Part shown: one piece after another, positions 37,482-50,700 of the stretch | How positions within the stretch are numbered: the first letter of the stretch is position 1 | Layout of the letters: every line of letters begins with the position of its first letter | NCBI GenBank assembly: GCA_013397795.1 | Contig: VZTJ01004192.1 | Location: 2,572,649-2,636,648 of the forward strand | DNA from: Orthonyx spaldingii | Taxonomy: Eukaryota; Chordata; Aves; Passeriformes; Orthonychidae | Reading direction: 5' to 3' | Length of the DNA stretch: 64,000 nucleotides | The notes under the pieces: model-generated | Told to the model about the DNA's origin: nothing | The model's database searches: none | Seen by the model: only the letters and a program-made list of their open reading frames with translations | Translations under genes and position numbers: made by a program

Positions 37482-39477
37482 AAGGTGCCTTCCTGGGAAG
37501 GCTGCTCTCCAGCTGTGTCCCATCTCTTTGTGGAGGTGGCAGCTGTATACACATCATCCCTGTCCTCCTGCATGTGCCATGGTTTTTGTGGAAATCAAGC
37601 CTAAGCACAAACACTGGAGTGGTCCAGGACTGACTGCAAATGGCCTCTGACCTGCAATTTACAGGTAACCTGTGCATCTCAGAGCAAGCCTGGATGGTCA
37701 CCAGTTTGGATACAGTTCGTATGTCAGCTACAGAATGCATTTGGTCTATTGTTATGATTTAATTCCATCTTTGGTTGCAGATTAAATGTGTCACTGTGAA
37801 CAACATGAAAAAGAAAATTTAAAAGAAGGTAATCTAGCACATCTGAAGATGTACTGCAGGCAAACTATTAGGCTGGCAACAGGCAAAATGTCTTACCTTA
37901 TAGTGGAGACTGAACTTCATTCAGAAGAGTTTGCTCTATGCAAAAACCACCCTGTATTTTGTGCTATAGCTTTTCTAAAAAAAGAGTAATGCTGCTTCAT
38001 AATGCTGTCTGTCAGGTCTTTTAGGAGCAACAGAATTTGTGAAGTTGGTATGTTTTGTTGTGACAGATCTTAGCAGGATTTGCATTAATTGAAACACATC
38101 TTTGGAACAGGAGTGTTCAAAACTGGTAACCACAAGAAAATGTTTTGATGAGCAAGTAACCTAGGTAAGAAAGACTGACTGTGGTGATATGATATTAGTG
38201 AAAATGGTGTTTAATCTGTAGATCTCCTCCTAGTATTCATAGTTTGGCTTTAGACACAGGTTACATGCAAGTATTATGCGCAAACTCCTTGTTTTTATTA
38301 TTAGCCAGCTTTGCATCTTCTGTATTCCTAGAATTTTCTGCAAAAGAGAGTTGTGATTGCAAAATCAGTCGCAGAGAGGTTTGATGTAAAAATCTCCTAC
38401 AAAAAGTTGCTGTAAAAATCCCTCTAATTTTCTAAAGTACTATTGAAATCAGATGTTGAACTAAAAGGATAAAATGTATATTACATTTGCTAGGGGTAAT
38501 GTTTTCCAAAGTGCCTGGAAATACAGAACACAAGAAATGTTTCTGCTTCAAATACTTGAGCTGTCAGGTTTCACTGCACACAGTGAAGTGTACAGTGGAC
38601 ACATAGCCTAGGTGACAGCTGACTGTAATTCTTCAAGTAAGAAATTTTTGAGTGTGTATGATTAGGGTGTATACTAAGCTGAATGGGTGTTGTGGCTGAA
38701 TGGGAGGTTAGAAAGAACCCAAGCTTCTAGGTATGTGGAAATTCTGTTTACTACCCTGCTTGACTACTTTTGAAAATAGAAGATCCATTTTCAAAGTTTT
38801 TGAAGTTTGTCCAGTCAGTCTTATTGAAACTTGGTGGAATTTTGATCGATAAAAAGGCAAATTTTTAAAGAAAGGATAGGATTTTTAAAATGCTGTCTTG
38901 TGCTATTTTTATTGTAGGCAAGGAGTTAGAATAATTGTTATATTTTTATCTGGGATCTCTCTTTTTTAAGAACACGCAAAAGGTTGTCCTAAGCCAGAGG
39001 AGACTTTGTGTCTCAGCCACTTGGCCTTTGCTCTTGAACTGTTTGTGTTCATGGGTACAGTGTTGAAGAAGAGCAATGTCGGTCACTGTGCTCCACAGTT
39101 CTTGAAGGGCTTTTGTCTGGATTCTGAAAACAAAAGCCTGTCCAATTGAAGACAGGACATATTCAGTAGGGGTTTTTGGTTTATGAGTTCATTCATGCCC
39201 CAGGTGGTTTGGGGGGAAGTGACTCCAGCATGCCGTGGAGCACATTGCTTAGAGGCATTTGTGTGGCATCTTGTTCAATGCTTTGAGTGCTCTCTTCATG
39301 TGACAGCGAGATTGCTGTCTGTGAACGTACTCTGAGCATGGGAAAGGGCCCTGATGATTCCCCATTGCACCAGAAATTCCAATTCATTAGGAAAGGATGG
39401 ATCTCAACAAAGACTGCAGAATATATCAAGCAGTCTTTTCAGTGAATGCTTGCATTATTTATTAGATTTGAAAACAA
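37482..39477. other. Non-coding stretch, nothing recognised
   Basis: AT-rich DNA without recognisable repeats or supported ORFs. Confidence 0.6.
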
Positions 39478-39875
39478 TGGTTTGGGTTGGAAGGGACCTT
39501 AAAGGTCATCGAGTTCCAACCCTCCTGCTGTGGGCAGGGGCACCTTCCACTAGACCAGGGCCCATGGCCTTGGACACCTCCAGGGATGGGACAGCCACAG
39601 TTTCTCTAGGCAGTCTGTTCCAGTGTCTCACCAGTCTCACAGTGATGATTTTCTTCCTAATATCCAACCTAAACCTACTCTCTCTCAGTTTGAAGCCACT
39701 CCCCCTTGTCCTGTCACTACCTACCTTTCTGGAAAGTCCCTCTGGGATTTTCTTGGAGGTTCCCTTTAACTACTGGAAGGCTGCATTTAGGTCTTTCTAG
39801 AGCCTTCTCTTCTCCACCTTGAATAACCCCAGCTCTCTCAGCCTGTCTTTGTCTCCAGCCCTATACAACTTCCTT
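39478..39875 (-). mobile_element. CR1 LINE, truncated 3' end (minus strand)
   Basis: The reverse complement of the CR1 3' end. On the + strand it begins atggtttgggttggaaggga, the complement of the usual terminal segment. It then passes through the complement of the AAGGTCCCTTCCAACCC block, the blocks around cctccagggatgggacagcc and tcttcctaatatccaaccta, and ccccttgtcctgtcactacc. It fades after agctctctcagcctgtcttt near 39850-39875. About 400 bases remain, 5'-truncated, with moderate divergence. The + strand ORF at 39354-39800 is an antisense artefact of this element. Confidence 0.95.
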
Positions 39876-42800
39876 AGTGTATGATAGATAATATAGTGTC
39901 TGTGTACTTTTTTTTGATCCCCTTTTTTATGTAGTGACACAATTTAAGATCAGCTGTCAGATCACATTCAAGTTTCTGAAATATTCTGTAGTTTAGATGA
40001 AAACAAGTCTTCACACAGAAGAAAGTGAGAAGAGCATTTATGCCAGTCAAGCTTATAGATGTTGTTCTTTCTCTACCAGATTTTCTTCCCCCTTTTCTCT
40101 CCCCATTGCTGGTAACAATTGCATGAATCGTAGAAAAGTTATCAAGTTAAGCTTCATGCACCCCAATGAAGTTGTTTTTATGCAGATATGGTTCAGTTGC
40201 TTCAGTTTCTCATTTGAGAGAATTTTTAGTAGGAAACCTGATAAATCAAAACTGGAAAGCAAGTGGGTAAAGTAAGACAAAAAAAAAAATCAGAGTTCTT
40301 TCTTGAATAATGAGCTTGGGGATTAACTTGTTTTGTCAATTTAAAGGACATTGATTAAGTTTAGAATAACATAATTTGGTTAAGCATAGCTTAAATGAAA
40401 TTTAAAATGCTTTAGGGTCTCCAGCTATACTGGCATGCTTTGACTGAAGCACAGGCACCTGGACAGACTCTCCCCATAGCTCCTCCTGTGCATTTTCTTT
40501 GAAGCCAAGCAGTGCCCTCGGGGTTACCCCTGATGAATTTGGAACACTGCATTTGTTCAGCAGGGGGGTGTGTTCATTTTGCATCTCTATGCTTACTTGA
40601 GAGATTTGCATGTTCCCTAAAAGCATTTGTCTTAACAGCATGATGGTGAACAGTTTCTGTCACTACAGAGAGAATGAGATACCAAACTGTGGTTTCAGCA
40701 AACAGAGCAGTGGGGCCACAGGGACAGACTCTGAGAACGTGGGGAAAAGACCAGTTAGTTGGCACCATCAGATCTTTCACAAATTGTTTAGGTCTGACTT
40801 TATACAATAATTTTTATATGTGCCTATGGGATTGCACTTTCTGACAAAGATGGTTTTAACAACATGCAGAAAGACAGTAAACTTCAACATATTCTGGAAA
40901 ATAACCACCAACAGTTGGTGCAGTTCTAACAAGGAGCTTCTAGTGGTTTCAGCTTCACACCCATTTAAAGCTAAGCTTTCATTTTTCATAGTTGTGTTTG
41001 TGAAATGTTACATTTCTGCCCAGGAGGCTGTAATGGGCTCAGGCGTGTCATTCTGTGTTTTTGAAGAATAGAAATGTTAACTCTTAAGTATGTGGGTCAG
41101 CAGTACTTACTTAATGCTGAATTGATGGCTGACGTCTTACTATTGTAAGTTTCAGCTAGAGAACAGGTATAGAAAATCCAGTCATCAATGAAAATAAACT
41201 TTCCAAGCCCTTAGTGGGTGGTATTTCTTAATTGGGATGAAGAAAGGGTCTGAGAATCACATAGTAGAGAGGTTCTGCCACTTTATTTTGCCAACGTTGA
41301 AGTCCGTGTCAGCAACATGATGGACCTTCACATCACTAAATGGGTTTGTCTATTGAGCCTGGAAGGAATTGCTTCTATGTGTGCTTAACTTTTTACTAAG
41401 ACTGAGCACTTTCGATTTTAACCAGTAAACTGGCAGATTGTTTAAGTTCTTTTTCTGGTTTTGTTCTGCATTAAAAGTTAATATAAATTTAAATCTGCCT
41501 TTATTTGCCTTCATTGCATATACTTAGAGCTCATAAGTGACATTTTCCTGTAACTAATGCAATTTTGTAGCTTCCATATGACGAACCGATATGTAGCTTG
41601 ATTTGTACAGTGATCTCAAATTTATTTTCACTTTAAGAGCTTCAGTTTAAATAACTCAAGTTACCTAAATCTCATTGTTTTCTACAACATTCAATGTTCT
41701 TCACAGTCAACTTGTAGTGTTTGAATAAACAGTTCAGAAAACCTGAGTATAATGCAATTGCATTATTATGCTTTGGTTACTTGGCAGTTTAAAACTATTT
41801 TCTTCCAATTTGGAATTAAAGCCTTTATTGGCAGATGTGCAGCTAAGTATAAGCTGGATATCCTCAAAATATTTTGCTTCTGTTTCAAACTTTTAAAGGC
41901 TTCTCTCGGCCTTTTTAAAAATAAAATGCTATTTTAGTAACAAGATTTCTTTCCAACTGAAAATTGCATTTTTTTTTTTTTTAATTATAAGGACTAACTA
42001 TTTATATTTTTTTTCAAAGGATTTCCAATAAAATTTGCTCAGGGCTGTAATTCTTTTTCCATTTGAATGAATCCATTTTGCATTCATGTAAAATTAGAGC
42101 AGTTTCTTTGCCCTTAATGAAGGCTGAGGAGGTAAATTGAGCAGGCACAGAATGTTTTCCTTGCAGTAGCTTTAGAGTCTGCAGCAAAGAGCCAAATTTT
42201 TGGCTCATCTATATGTTTAAAATGCCAAGATTTCATGTTCCACCTTGCAAATGTGCATGTGTGTGACCTTATCTGTCTCTGTACACTTATTTGGTTACAT
42301 TTTCCCTTCCTGGTCATTGTACTGGCTGCAGGAGTTTTCCCTTGAGCAATCCCCGCAGCAATCCCCTCTCTCTTCTTGCATTAACCTGCTCAGTTGTTTG
42401 TGGTTACCTGCAACAGCAATGGAAGAAATACCCTCATGCTTCTGCGGTGCTGTTAGAGCTGCAGTAGCTCCCCTGCTTATTACATCTATTTTGTTCGAGG
42501 AACTTGTGGACAGCCCTTACAGGAATGGAGAAATTTTAAATGTTGTGCAATGTATGTTATTTACTGGGCTTTCCTTTGACTTGTGAATCTGGGAAGTTAT
42601 TACACAGTAACCTGGGAGGAATCTTCTAGAATGAATTCCATGACATATTTCTAGATAATTTCAAGCTGCTAAAGGAAGAACTGACATATCTCACTGGAGA
42701 CACAAATACCCTTTTTTTTTGTTGTTATCAGGTGTCATCTCCTGAAGTTGCAATGTCTGTTAATAACTCCTTGACTCAACAAAGTAAAAGCTTCCTTCAT

Positions 42801-44709
42801 TCCCTGTTTCTGGATGACTCAATATTTCCACTTTATTAATACAGTCCACTGCTTGAACATTTTAGTCTAAGTTATCATATAAAGAGAACAATTCTACATA
42901 AACACCTATATTGGATTAATTTGTGAAGCCTATTGATAGCTCTGGACTGAGGCCAGACCCAGTGGTAATCAATTGCTTTGGGATAATGTTAAGTTTGTGA
43001 CTGACTCTAAATCACATCATGTGGTGTTTCAACTGCTGGAGCAAATGAACTATTGAATGTAACATTATTTACAGCAATGAAAGTGTGAGGCTTCTTTTGA
43101 TGAATTCAGCATTCTGTGACAACATATCAGCCCTAGTCAAGAGACAGTTTTCTTCTTAAGATTTTTGATTTTTAATCTTTTTAAAATTTTAAATATATTA
43201 CTACTCAGCACTCTCAGCTTCTTACTTCTTCTCTCTCAATATAATTTTTCTCAGAGACTAGTTTGTGAGCTCTTGTAGGGTTTATTAGCAGTGGAGCTGC
43301 TGCTGATGAATAGACTTCACCTGAACATGGGTTTGACATGCTGATTACATTTAAAATTTTGTATTTTCTTTATAGAAGAAAAATGCTGAAGGTTTTGGGG
43401 TTTTTTATTTCTACTTACTACTTAAAAGTTCAGAGTGATAATAAATAAGCTTGCAGAATTTCATGCTGTAAGGAGATAATTGTTGAAATTAGTTTATCAA
43501 GTTAAAAACCTAGTTGTACCAAATCATTGTTTTTTGTACCAGAACTTCACTTGCTCTTATTTCACTTTTGCATTTGGCGTGAAAGATTTCACAGCTTTGC
43601 TCAAAGGCTGCAGCTGCCAAAACTCACTTTCCAAAAGAGCACCTTGTTTGCCCCTAAATTCTGTTGACTGGCATAGGAGGACATCGTCAGTCCTACTTAG
43701 ACACTGTGGGTCTTCTGTGTGCTTAGTGTGTTGGAAGTCCACAGAGACCGATTTGTTTTGGTCGGTAGTCCAGAAATCCTGGCCATGTTACTTTCTTCAT
43801 CCAGACACCTCTACCACTCAGAAACGCAGTTTTCAGTAGGAAAAAAGGGATTATGTGCATTTGGTCAAGGTGGGTTGATGTACAAGATGGGAAACAGAAC
43901 AAAAACCACTTCTTGCTGAAGGTTTTTTCCACTCTCCTAGTACTCTTTCCTATAGAAGCAAGCATAAGTTGTGCAGAATTTTTTGTAAAGAGAAAGAAAC
44001 TATTTCAAAGTTATGATTAAAGTCTTAAATAGAGGGAAGTATTATGAAATTTATAAAATAGCTGTCAAGTGAATCTTTAATTCAGCAGAAATAATGTCAA
44101 AGTCTTATTGTATTCCGTAGAACCAGACTTTATAAAAACTTTTGAATGAAATTTTTGCCTTGTATTCAAAGAAACTGATTTAATATATGTATGCTTGAGT
44201 TCATGTACATATTTAAAATAGATTTTAAAACTGAATTACAAATGCCAAGTACATTGCATTTCCTCTATAGTACACTGTTAGTGATACCACAGAAATGTGT
44301 TTTTATCATTTTCGTGAATCTGTTTTCTGTGTTTTGTCCCTGTTCCTGGAACCAAGTCATAGTACTGGGCCATCAGTCAGCCAGGAAAAGTCTTAGGGGA
44401 GTTATTCCCACAAAAGAGCTGCTCTTGCTTAATCCACCGGACACAGCCCACTGTCACAAAATCCCTTCATCTGTTTTTTCTTTTGTTAAGGTACAAAGAA
44501 AAGAAAGGTACAAAAAAAGATGAAGTTAGCAACCTCTTTCTGTTTTTTTTTTTTTTCCCCTAAGGCTTCAGAAATTGTTATTATTTAACAATAATAAATA
44601 TTCATTATTACAGAAGATTCTGTCGTTTCTTGAAGCAAGGATTGTCTTCATGTGTGCTGAGATCAGCCACAGCAGTCTTTTAGTTGACACACCACCAGTA
44701 GTAGTAATT
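39876..44709. other. Non-coding stretch, nothing recognised
   Basis: About 4.8 kb of AT-rich DNA with poly-T runs at 41969-41982 and 44543-44556. ORFs of 113 and 119 codons (42245-42586, 43480-43839, + strand) lack splice support or family resemblance. Confidence 0.55.
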
Positions 44710-44727
44710 ATTACTTAATTAAGTAAT
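44710..44727. repeat. 18-base perfect palindrome
   Basis: ATTACTTAATTAAGTAAT reads identically on both strands, centred on TTAATTAA. It lies within a slightly longer direct repeat of GTAATTATTA on each side. It contains back-to-back TAATT-type homeodomain cores. Such palindromes also arise by chance in AT-rich DNA. Confidence 0.85.
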
Positions 44728-47700
44728 TATTAATACATTCAGTGCAGTGTTTGTACTATTGAGTGTTACTACACACATGCTCTCCACATTTATTAAGTAG
44801 CAAATTTGAGGGAGAAAAAAGAGAACACATTAATGTTCTATGAAGTTTGAATCTAGAAGAAATTTAAACAACATCACTTAGAGAATATTTCACTAAAAAT
44901 TTGGAAGTATTATCTTCTGGGGAGGATTAGTTGGTAAATGTGACTTTGGATCTCCCTCTGGCCTTTGCCCTCAGTCTTCAGTTAACTATTGTTAAATTTA
45001 GATTTAAAGAATTTGTAGTTTGCTTAAAAATGGCAGTATTTGTCTTTGTCATCTGGTAGACATAGCAAAACTTATTTCATAAGTGAATTATTTATTACAT
45101 TTATGTGAAGGGCCAAAGTTCAATTAAATTAGTAGAAGGTCTTTTCACTGTTCATTCTTCTGAACTAGATCATATGAGAAAAATAAGAATTGTGAGATGT
45201 GAGATGCATTAGGCTACAACAACATGAACTAAAATAGTGCCTTAGTTTTTATTTTACTTAGAGGCTTTTTTTGGGCATGGTGGTTCACAGATTAATGTTG
45301 AACAAAAAGATGATATCTGGATGATAAAGCACAAGAGAACGAGTATGACTTCAGTACCACTACAAAGGTGGGAGGAAATAATTCTCTGGTAATATTGAAG
45401 TTACCCACACAGAAAAAAAAGTAGAAATTAATAAAAAAGTCAGACACAAGCAAGAAAACCCATTATGACTGACTATTAAAAGAGATGGGGAACGTGTTTG
45501 CAAGTAATGGCATGCAGAATAGAACTTATTCTGACATACAATATTAAACATGGTGCTTTGCCTAAACTAGAAATGATGCATCACCCACTATTTAGGAAAT
45601 AATAGTAGATATGCTTGAAATAGTCAGGAACAGTAGGATGTTTATATAGGCAGTATGCTGTTTGAAATGAGGAAAAGTCAATGATGTAATGGATTATGTA
45701 AATAAAGAAATATAGATAGTATTTGAATGTAGAGGGGGACTAAATCAGCCTAACAATCTTAAAATGGCATTGATTTTCTTTGCAAAAAGACAAGTTCACA
45801 AAGTAATTCTTATTTGTTTGCTAAATATGGTGGCTTTTTAGGTGAGACAGTTGTGTGGATTGTTCTTATATCAACTGAGGTGCAATGAAGAATTAAAGTT
45901 ATACCCTCATTTTTATTTTTAGCAGTGAACATAATGGCATTGGTACTTTAGTCCTTATATAAGAAGCTCTCTTATAACTGCAAGGGTGAAGGAAATAATT
46001 GTTGTATATTAATAAAGTGAGACTGATTACTTCATCGAAGTTACTTTTGACAAACTAGTTTTCACTTAAAAGCTATCATGAGAAGAATTGATGCTATCCA
46101 TTTCTGCTTTCTAACCAGTCACCTTTCCTTCACAGTTACTCTCCTGCAATACTCAATTTCCTGAAGGTTTTGGAATCCACTATCAATATCAGCAGTACCC
46201 TTCTCAAAAATTGGATACAGAGCTTGGTTTTTGGGGTCAGGTTGCTGATCACTGTTAAATTGGTGGTTAATAGGTTATGCTGGAGTAGAACTGTGATTGT
46301 GTCTATCTGTACTGCAGGGAAGCCACGGTTCTCTCTGGAATGGTTGCACATGTGTATCTTCTTGCCATGGATTTATAGGTGTCTGAGACTCATACCTGTG
46401 GGGGGAATTCCTGGCAGGCACACACACAGTATTGTACTCCAGTAGGCCCCGAGTCATATGAGGTCTTCTAGGTTCATATTTGGTTGTCACGGCTTACAAA
46501 AGGCCATTTATAACCCTACACTGCTGAGAGCTTAATGATCCCCTACTACTTGTAATATTAGGAACTTTCAGCCAGATTAATTTGCAGCTTTCCATTCTCT
46601 TTGCTGAAGAGTAAACCCTTGAGGCTTTAGTTGCACTGCAAGAAATTAAAGCTATACTTATGTTGTTGTGCTGTCAGTTTGCTTTCTTTTATCTAAATAG
46701 TGAAAGACAGGCCTTGAGTACAGACTACAATGTAAAATTCCCACTGCACTAGAGTGAGGCCAAATACAAATGTGAGTCATTGGCTTGAGGGGATTTTGCC
46801 AAAATTGCAAATAGGATCTACTAGAAATGAAGTATTTCCTGCTGAAAAGATCTGTAGCTTTTTGCAGATGTCAGTGACGGCTGCAAGCACTAAATGTACT
46901 GGGATTCAATCAAAATACCTTAATAAATATGTCTTAGAGCGAAGGAAATTGTGAGAAGAATGAACTTCCCTTACTGTTTTAGTTCTCATAAAACTGTCTG
47001 TCTAACTAAATATCAATAGGAGGGCACACTTCCTGTTTATATTTCTGCAACTTATCTAGAACTAAGAGGTTAGTTTTATGAAGCAAGATAGGGATTTATT
47101 TGTGTAAATAAGTCAATACACGTAATTTTCAGTCAAAAGTCTTGGTTAGATCTCGTAGGTCAAGAGGCAGCTGTTCTTTCTTTTTTAATGCTATCCTGTC
47201 TCTTCTCTTCCAGAAGAAAAACAAGTAGGATAATTTTGACTAGATCAAGCCTTTTTGAAGATTTCTCAGACACACCCCACACCCTCCATGTGCATACACA
47301 AGATTACTGAATTTTGAGGAGATTTTGTGTTATAGGTTATGATCTCAAATTACAGCAGGATTTAATTCCTGATCAGAAACCTGTCATCTGACCTGTTTTT
47401 CTTCCAGTTTACAGATTTTTGTTTCATTTTGTTACTGCTCATGCCAGTATAAATCCCTGATGCCTTGAGTTTCATTCTTATGTATTTGGTATAAATAAGC
47501 CAAGGCCAACACATAGAACTTGTGAAAAATATGAATTCTGATCATACAGTAAAGATAGTAAATAATTCATAGATTCTTCTAGCTAGTTGGGATCAGCAGG
47601 TCATCATGTCTGACCTCTTCCTTAAAATAAACACAAGAATTTCATTCAAGTACTCTCTTACTATGAATATTATAGTGAAGTATACTTACAACCAACTTTA

Positions 47701-50700
47701 ATGTATTTGCTACTCCAGTCAAAGTAGATCTAATCACTTTTCATTATGTAAAGAAGTTGTATGTGAGACAGGTAGGAGTTTATTTCAACCATCCAGAAAC
47801 TTAAGACTGAGATAAAATGTATACTATAAAGGGCCTGAGGAAGGCAATTGTAATTAGCTAAACTCTGGTTGAGGCAGAAAGTGTTGGTGGAGGTCACAGA
47901 TAACCAGTAACAGCATCAAGGGTCATAAATTCTGAAACTTGGAATTAAAAATCCTGATTTCAGACGTAGTTTGTGTATTTGATATTTTAGAAGCAATGAT
48001 TAATGTTTGAGAAGCAATCATTAATGAAATTAGGATAAGCATCTAATTGCCTTAAATTATAGAACATAGGAAAATTGTTTACTTCAAATAGCTTCTAAAT
48101 TTTCCCTGTGGTTTCTTACAGCCTCTGCTCTGGGGATCTTGAAGATCAGAAGTGATCAGGTCCTCTGTCTTGTGTGTTTTGAAATGAAAAGGATAGAGAT
48201 TGAAAGTGTTCTTGAATTTTATTGTAGTGGTTCTGGCACAGGGAATTCCCCTTCCCAGTCCCCCAACACTTTTTCACCATTTCATGGGCAAAGTGCTTTT
48301 CTGTATTTCTGTCCTTCGTTTATATAAACTACAAGAGAAAACAGAAAATCTAGAGTGATTTTTTTTTAATACTGTGAATAGCAGAACCTCACTTATTGAT
48401 TCTTTTCTGGCTTGAACCCTGTGGGTTTAGCAAATGTGCTTAATGCAATATTTTCATCCTGTTTCACTTATGCCTCCCTTCATTCTGTTTCCTGCCTGTG
48501 CCAAAGAAAAGCCGGGGAACAAACTTCTTGGAATCTGATGGCAAAATGGCTTGATGGCTTGATTCCTCTGCTAATATCAACATAAAAGCTGTGGAATTTT
48601 CAAACTTTTTTGATAAGAAGGAACGTTTGGACCTTAAGGATATTAAAAGCCTACAAGGTTATCTTTTCATAGGTGATTAAATCCAAAGAAAACTTGTATT
48701 TTGTGGAAAATAAAAAATAAACAAAGGAAGTAATATGGAGAAACGCTCATATAAAAAGTGCTTCTGCAACTTCTCTCTTTCTGTATTTACTTCCCAGACT
48801 GAATTACTTAATGGATATAGTTCTGACTCCAGGTGACCTGGTTTGAGTTGCCTCTCTGTGTCGGTGCCATTTAGAATATCCTTGACTACTGTCAGTAACT
48901 CTCTCTTTTCTGTGCAGATCCAAGGGCATAAATTCACAGCATAAATTCATTCCCTTGTGTGTCAACACTTTAATTTTGAAGCACAAGTCTTTCATCCTCC
49001 TATTTCTCAAAATTCTGCTGCCATCTAGAACTTATTTACTGTGCTGACAGATGCTCTGGAGATAAGGGAAGTAGCAAGAACTGTTTGGATACTTAGTTCT
49101 TGTATACTTCCATTGAAATCTGGAAATTTTTTTTTCCCCTATATAATCACTGATTCATATTTTTGGAGGCAATAAGGGAACTACGCATCTGAGTCCGAAG
49201 GAACACATCACAAGTTGGATACAGAATGCTAGAAAATTAGAGCTCATGTGAATTATACTTGGTTACTCAATTTTGAGTTAATACTGTCAGTCAGCCTTTT
49301 AACTTTGTCCTGTCCTTTGTCTTAACAATTTTTCTTCAATTATTTATGAAATTACTGTTTTAATGTCTCACTGTTGTTCTCCAATATGCTGGATCTCCTA
49401 CAATGAATTCCTACATCTTCTGGCTTAAAGTTCCAACAAATAGGCCATTTGAATTTCCTTACTGTGAACATAGGGTTTAAGGGGGTGTGCTTATTGATAT
49501 CATAGAAGAGGAACTAAGCCTTTTTGTTCCAGAAGGGATGTCTGAAGTAATCTTCACTTTTCTTGATGGATATTAGGTTTCATGTTGGGGTACTATTATG
49601 TGAACTAGTGTAGATACTAATTTTTTCATATATAAGCAAACATTCCCTGTGTATGCAAAACCTATTTTTTGTGCATTTTTCCTGTGGAGTACTAGAATAC
49701 ACAAGATAGCCATGATATGTTCATATATTTTAGTCCTTATTCTCTCTACCCTCAGCCTTATTTACCTTGTTGTTTTTCCCCTGTGGCGTACATGCATTGA
49801 GTCCATAATCCCATTGATTCAACAACTATTCTGTATTTACATGTATGGTTTCAGCCACATTTATATGTATTAAGAGCCATGTATGCCTAAAAATACAACA
49901 ATAATATCATCTGTACTGCCACACAGGTTCAAAAGGATAACACTGCACTGCCTGTTGCCTGTCATCTTTGTAAAATATTGTTCTGCCAGTAGCCATTGAT
50001 TTTTCTGAATCATTCAGGTTTTATGGAGAATAGTGGTTTGGGAAATGTCAAGACACCAATCACAAGGTGTTATGGAGCAGTTGTGTTCACAACTAGTAAT
50101 CATTTTTACCAGTAAAACATTTTTATTGTGTAGCCCTATTCTCCTGTCAGCTGTTGAAAAGTGTGGCTGTGGAACATAGGTCTGAACGTAGCCTAGACAC
50201 ACTGTGTCAGCGAGTCTACACCTGCCTTCAACTAACACCTGCCACCAAATGGATTGTTGGGATTTTCCTTTGAAAGGACTTACACTTGATGCATTTAAAA
50301 ATGCAGATGAAAATCTGGGAGCAAGTGAATAAAAGGTATAAAAAGGTAATGCTGACATTTCAGTGGGTAATACAAATTTGAATTGTGTTGATGTTGTTAT
50401 TGTCTGCACCCCAGCAGTATGAGCTTTAAGAATGGAGTGCTAAAGCATCATTAGTCCAGAAAGGAAAGAAACCACAATCATCATAGCAGTGTGATGCTAC
50501 TTTTTAAGGAGAAAGAATGGAATATAGTTTAGGAGTTTATAATTCTTACTATACATTTTTCCTTTGCATTTTATTTCTTTTTTTTTGAGTGGTATTTCCA
50601 TATTGTAAAGTGAGTGATATTAAAGTAGAGCTCTAGGTATTTGAGGCCACTCTGCAGCACCTCTTTGCTCTGTAAATGCTATTGGCAGTATAAAGTTACC

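Noticed and set aside
39354..39800. 148-codon + strand ORF
   Set aside because: It lies mostly antisense within the minus-strand CR1 copy at 39478-39875.
50014..50409. 131-codon minus-strand ORF
   Set aside because: Within the number of ORFs this long expected by chance; no supporting signals.
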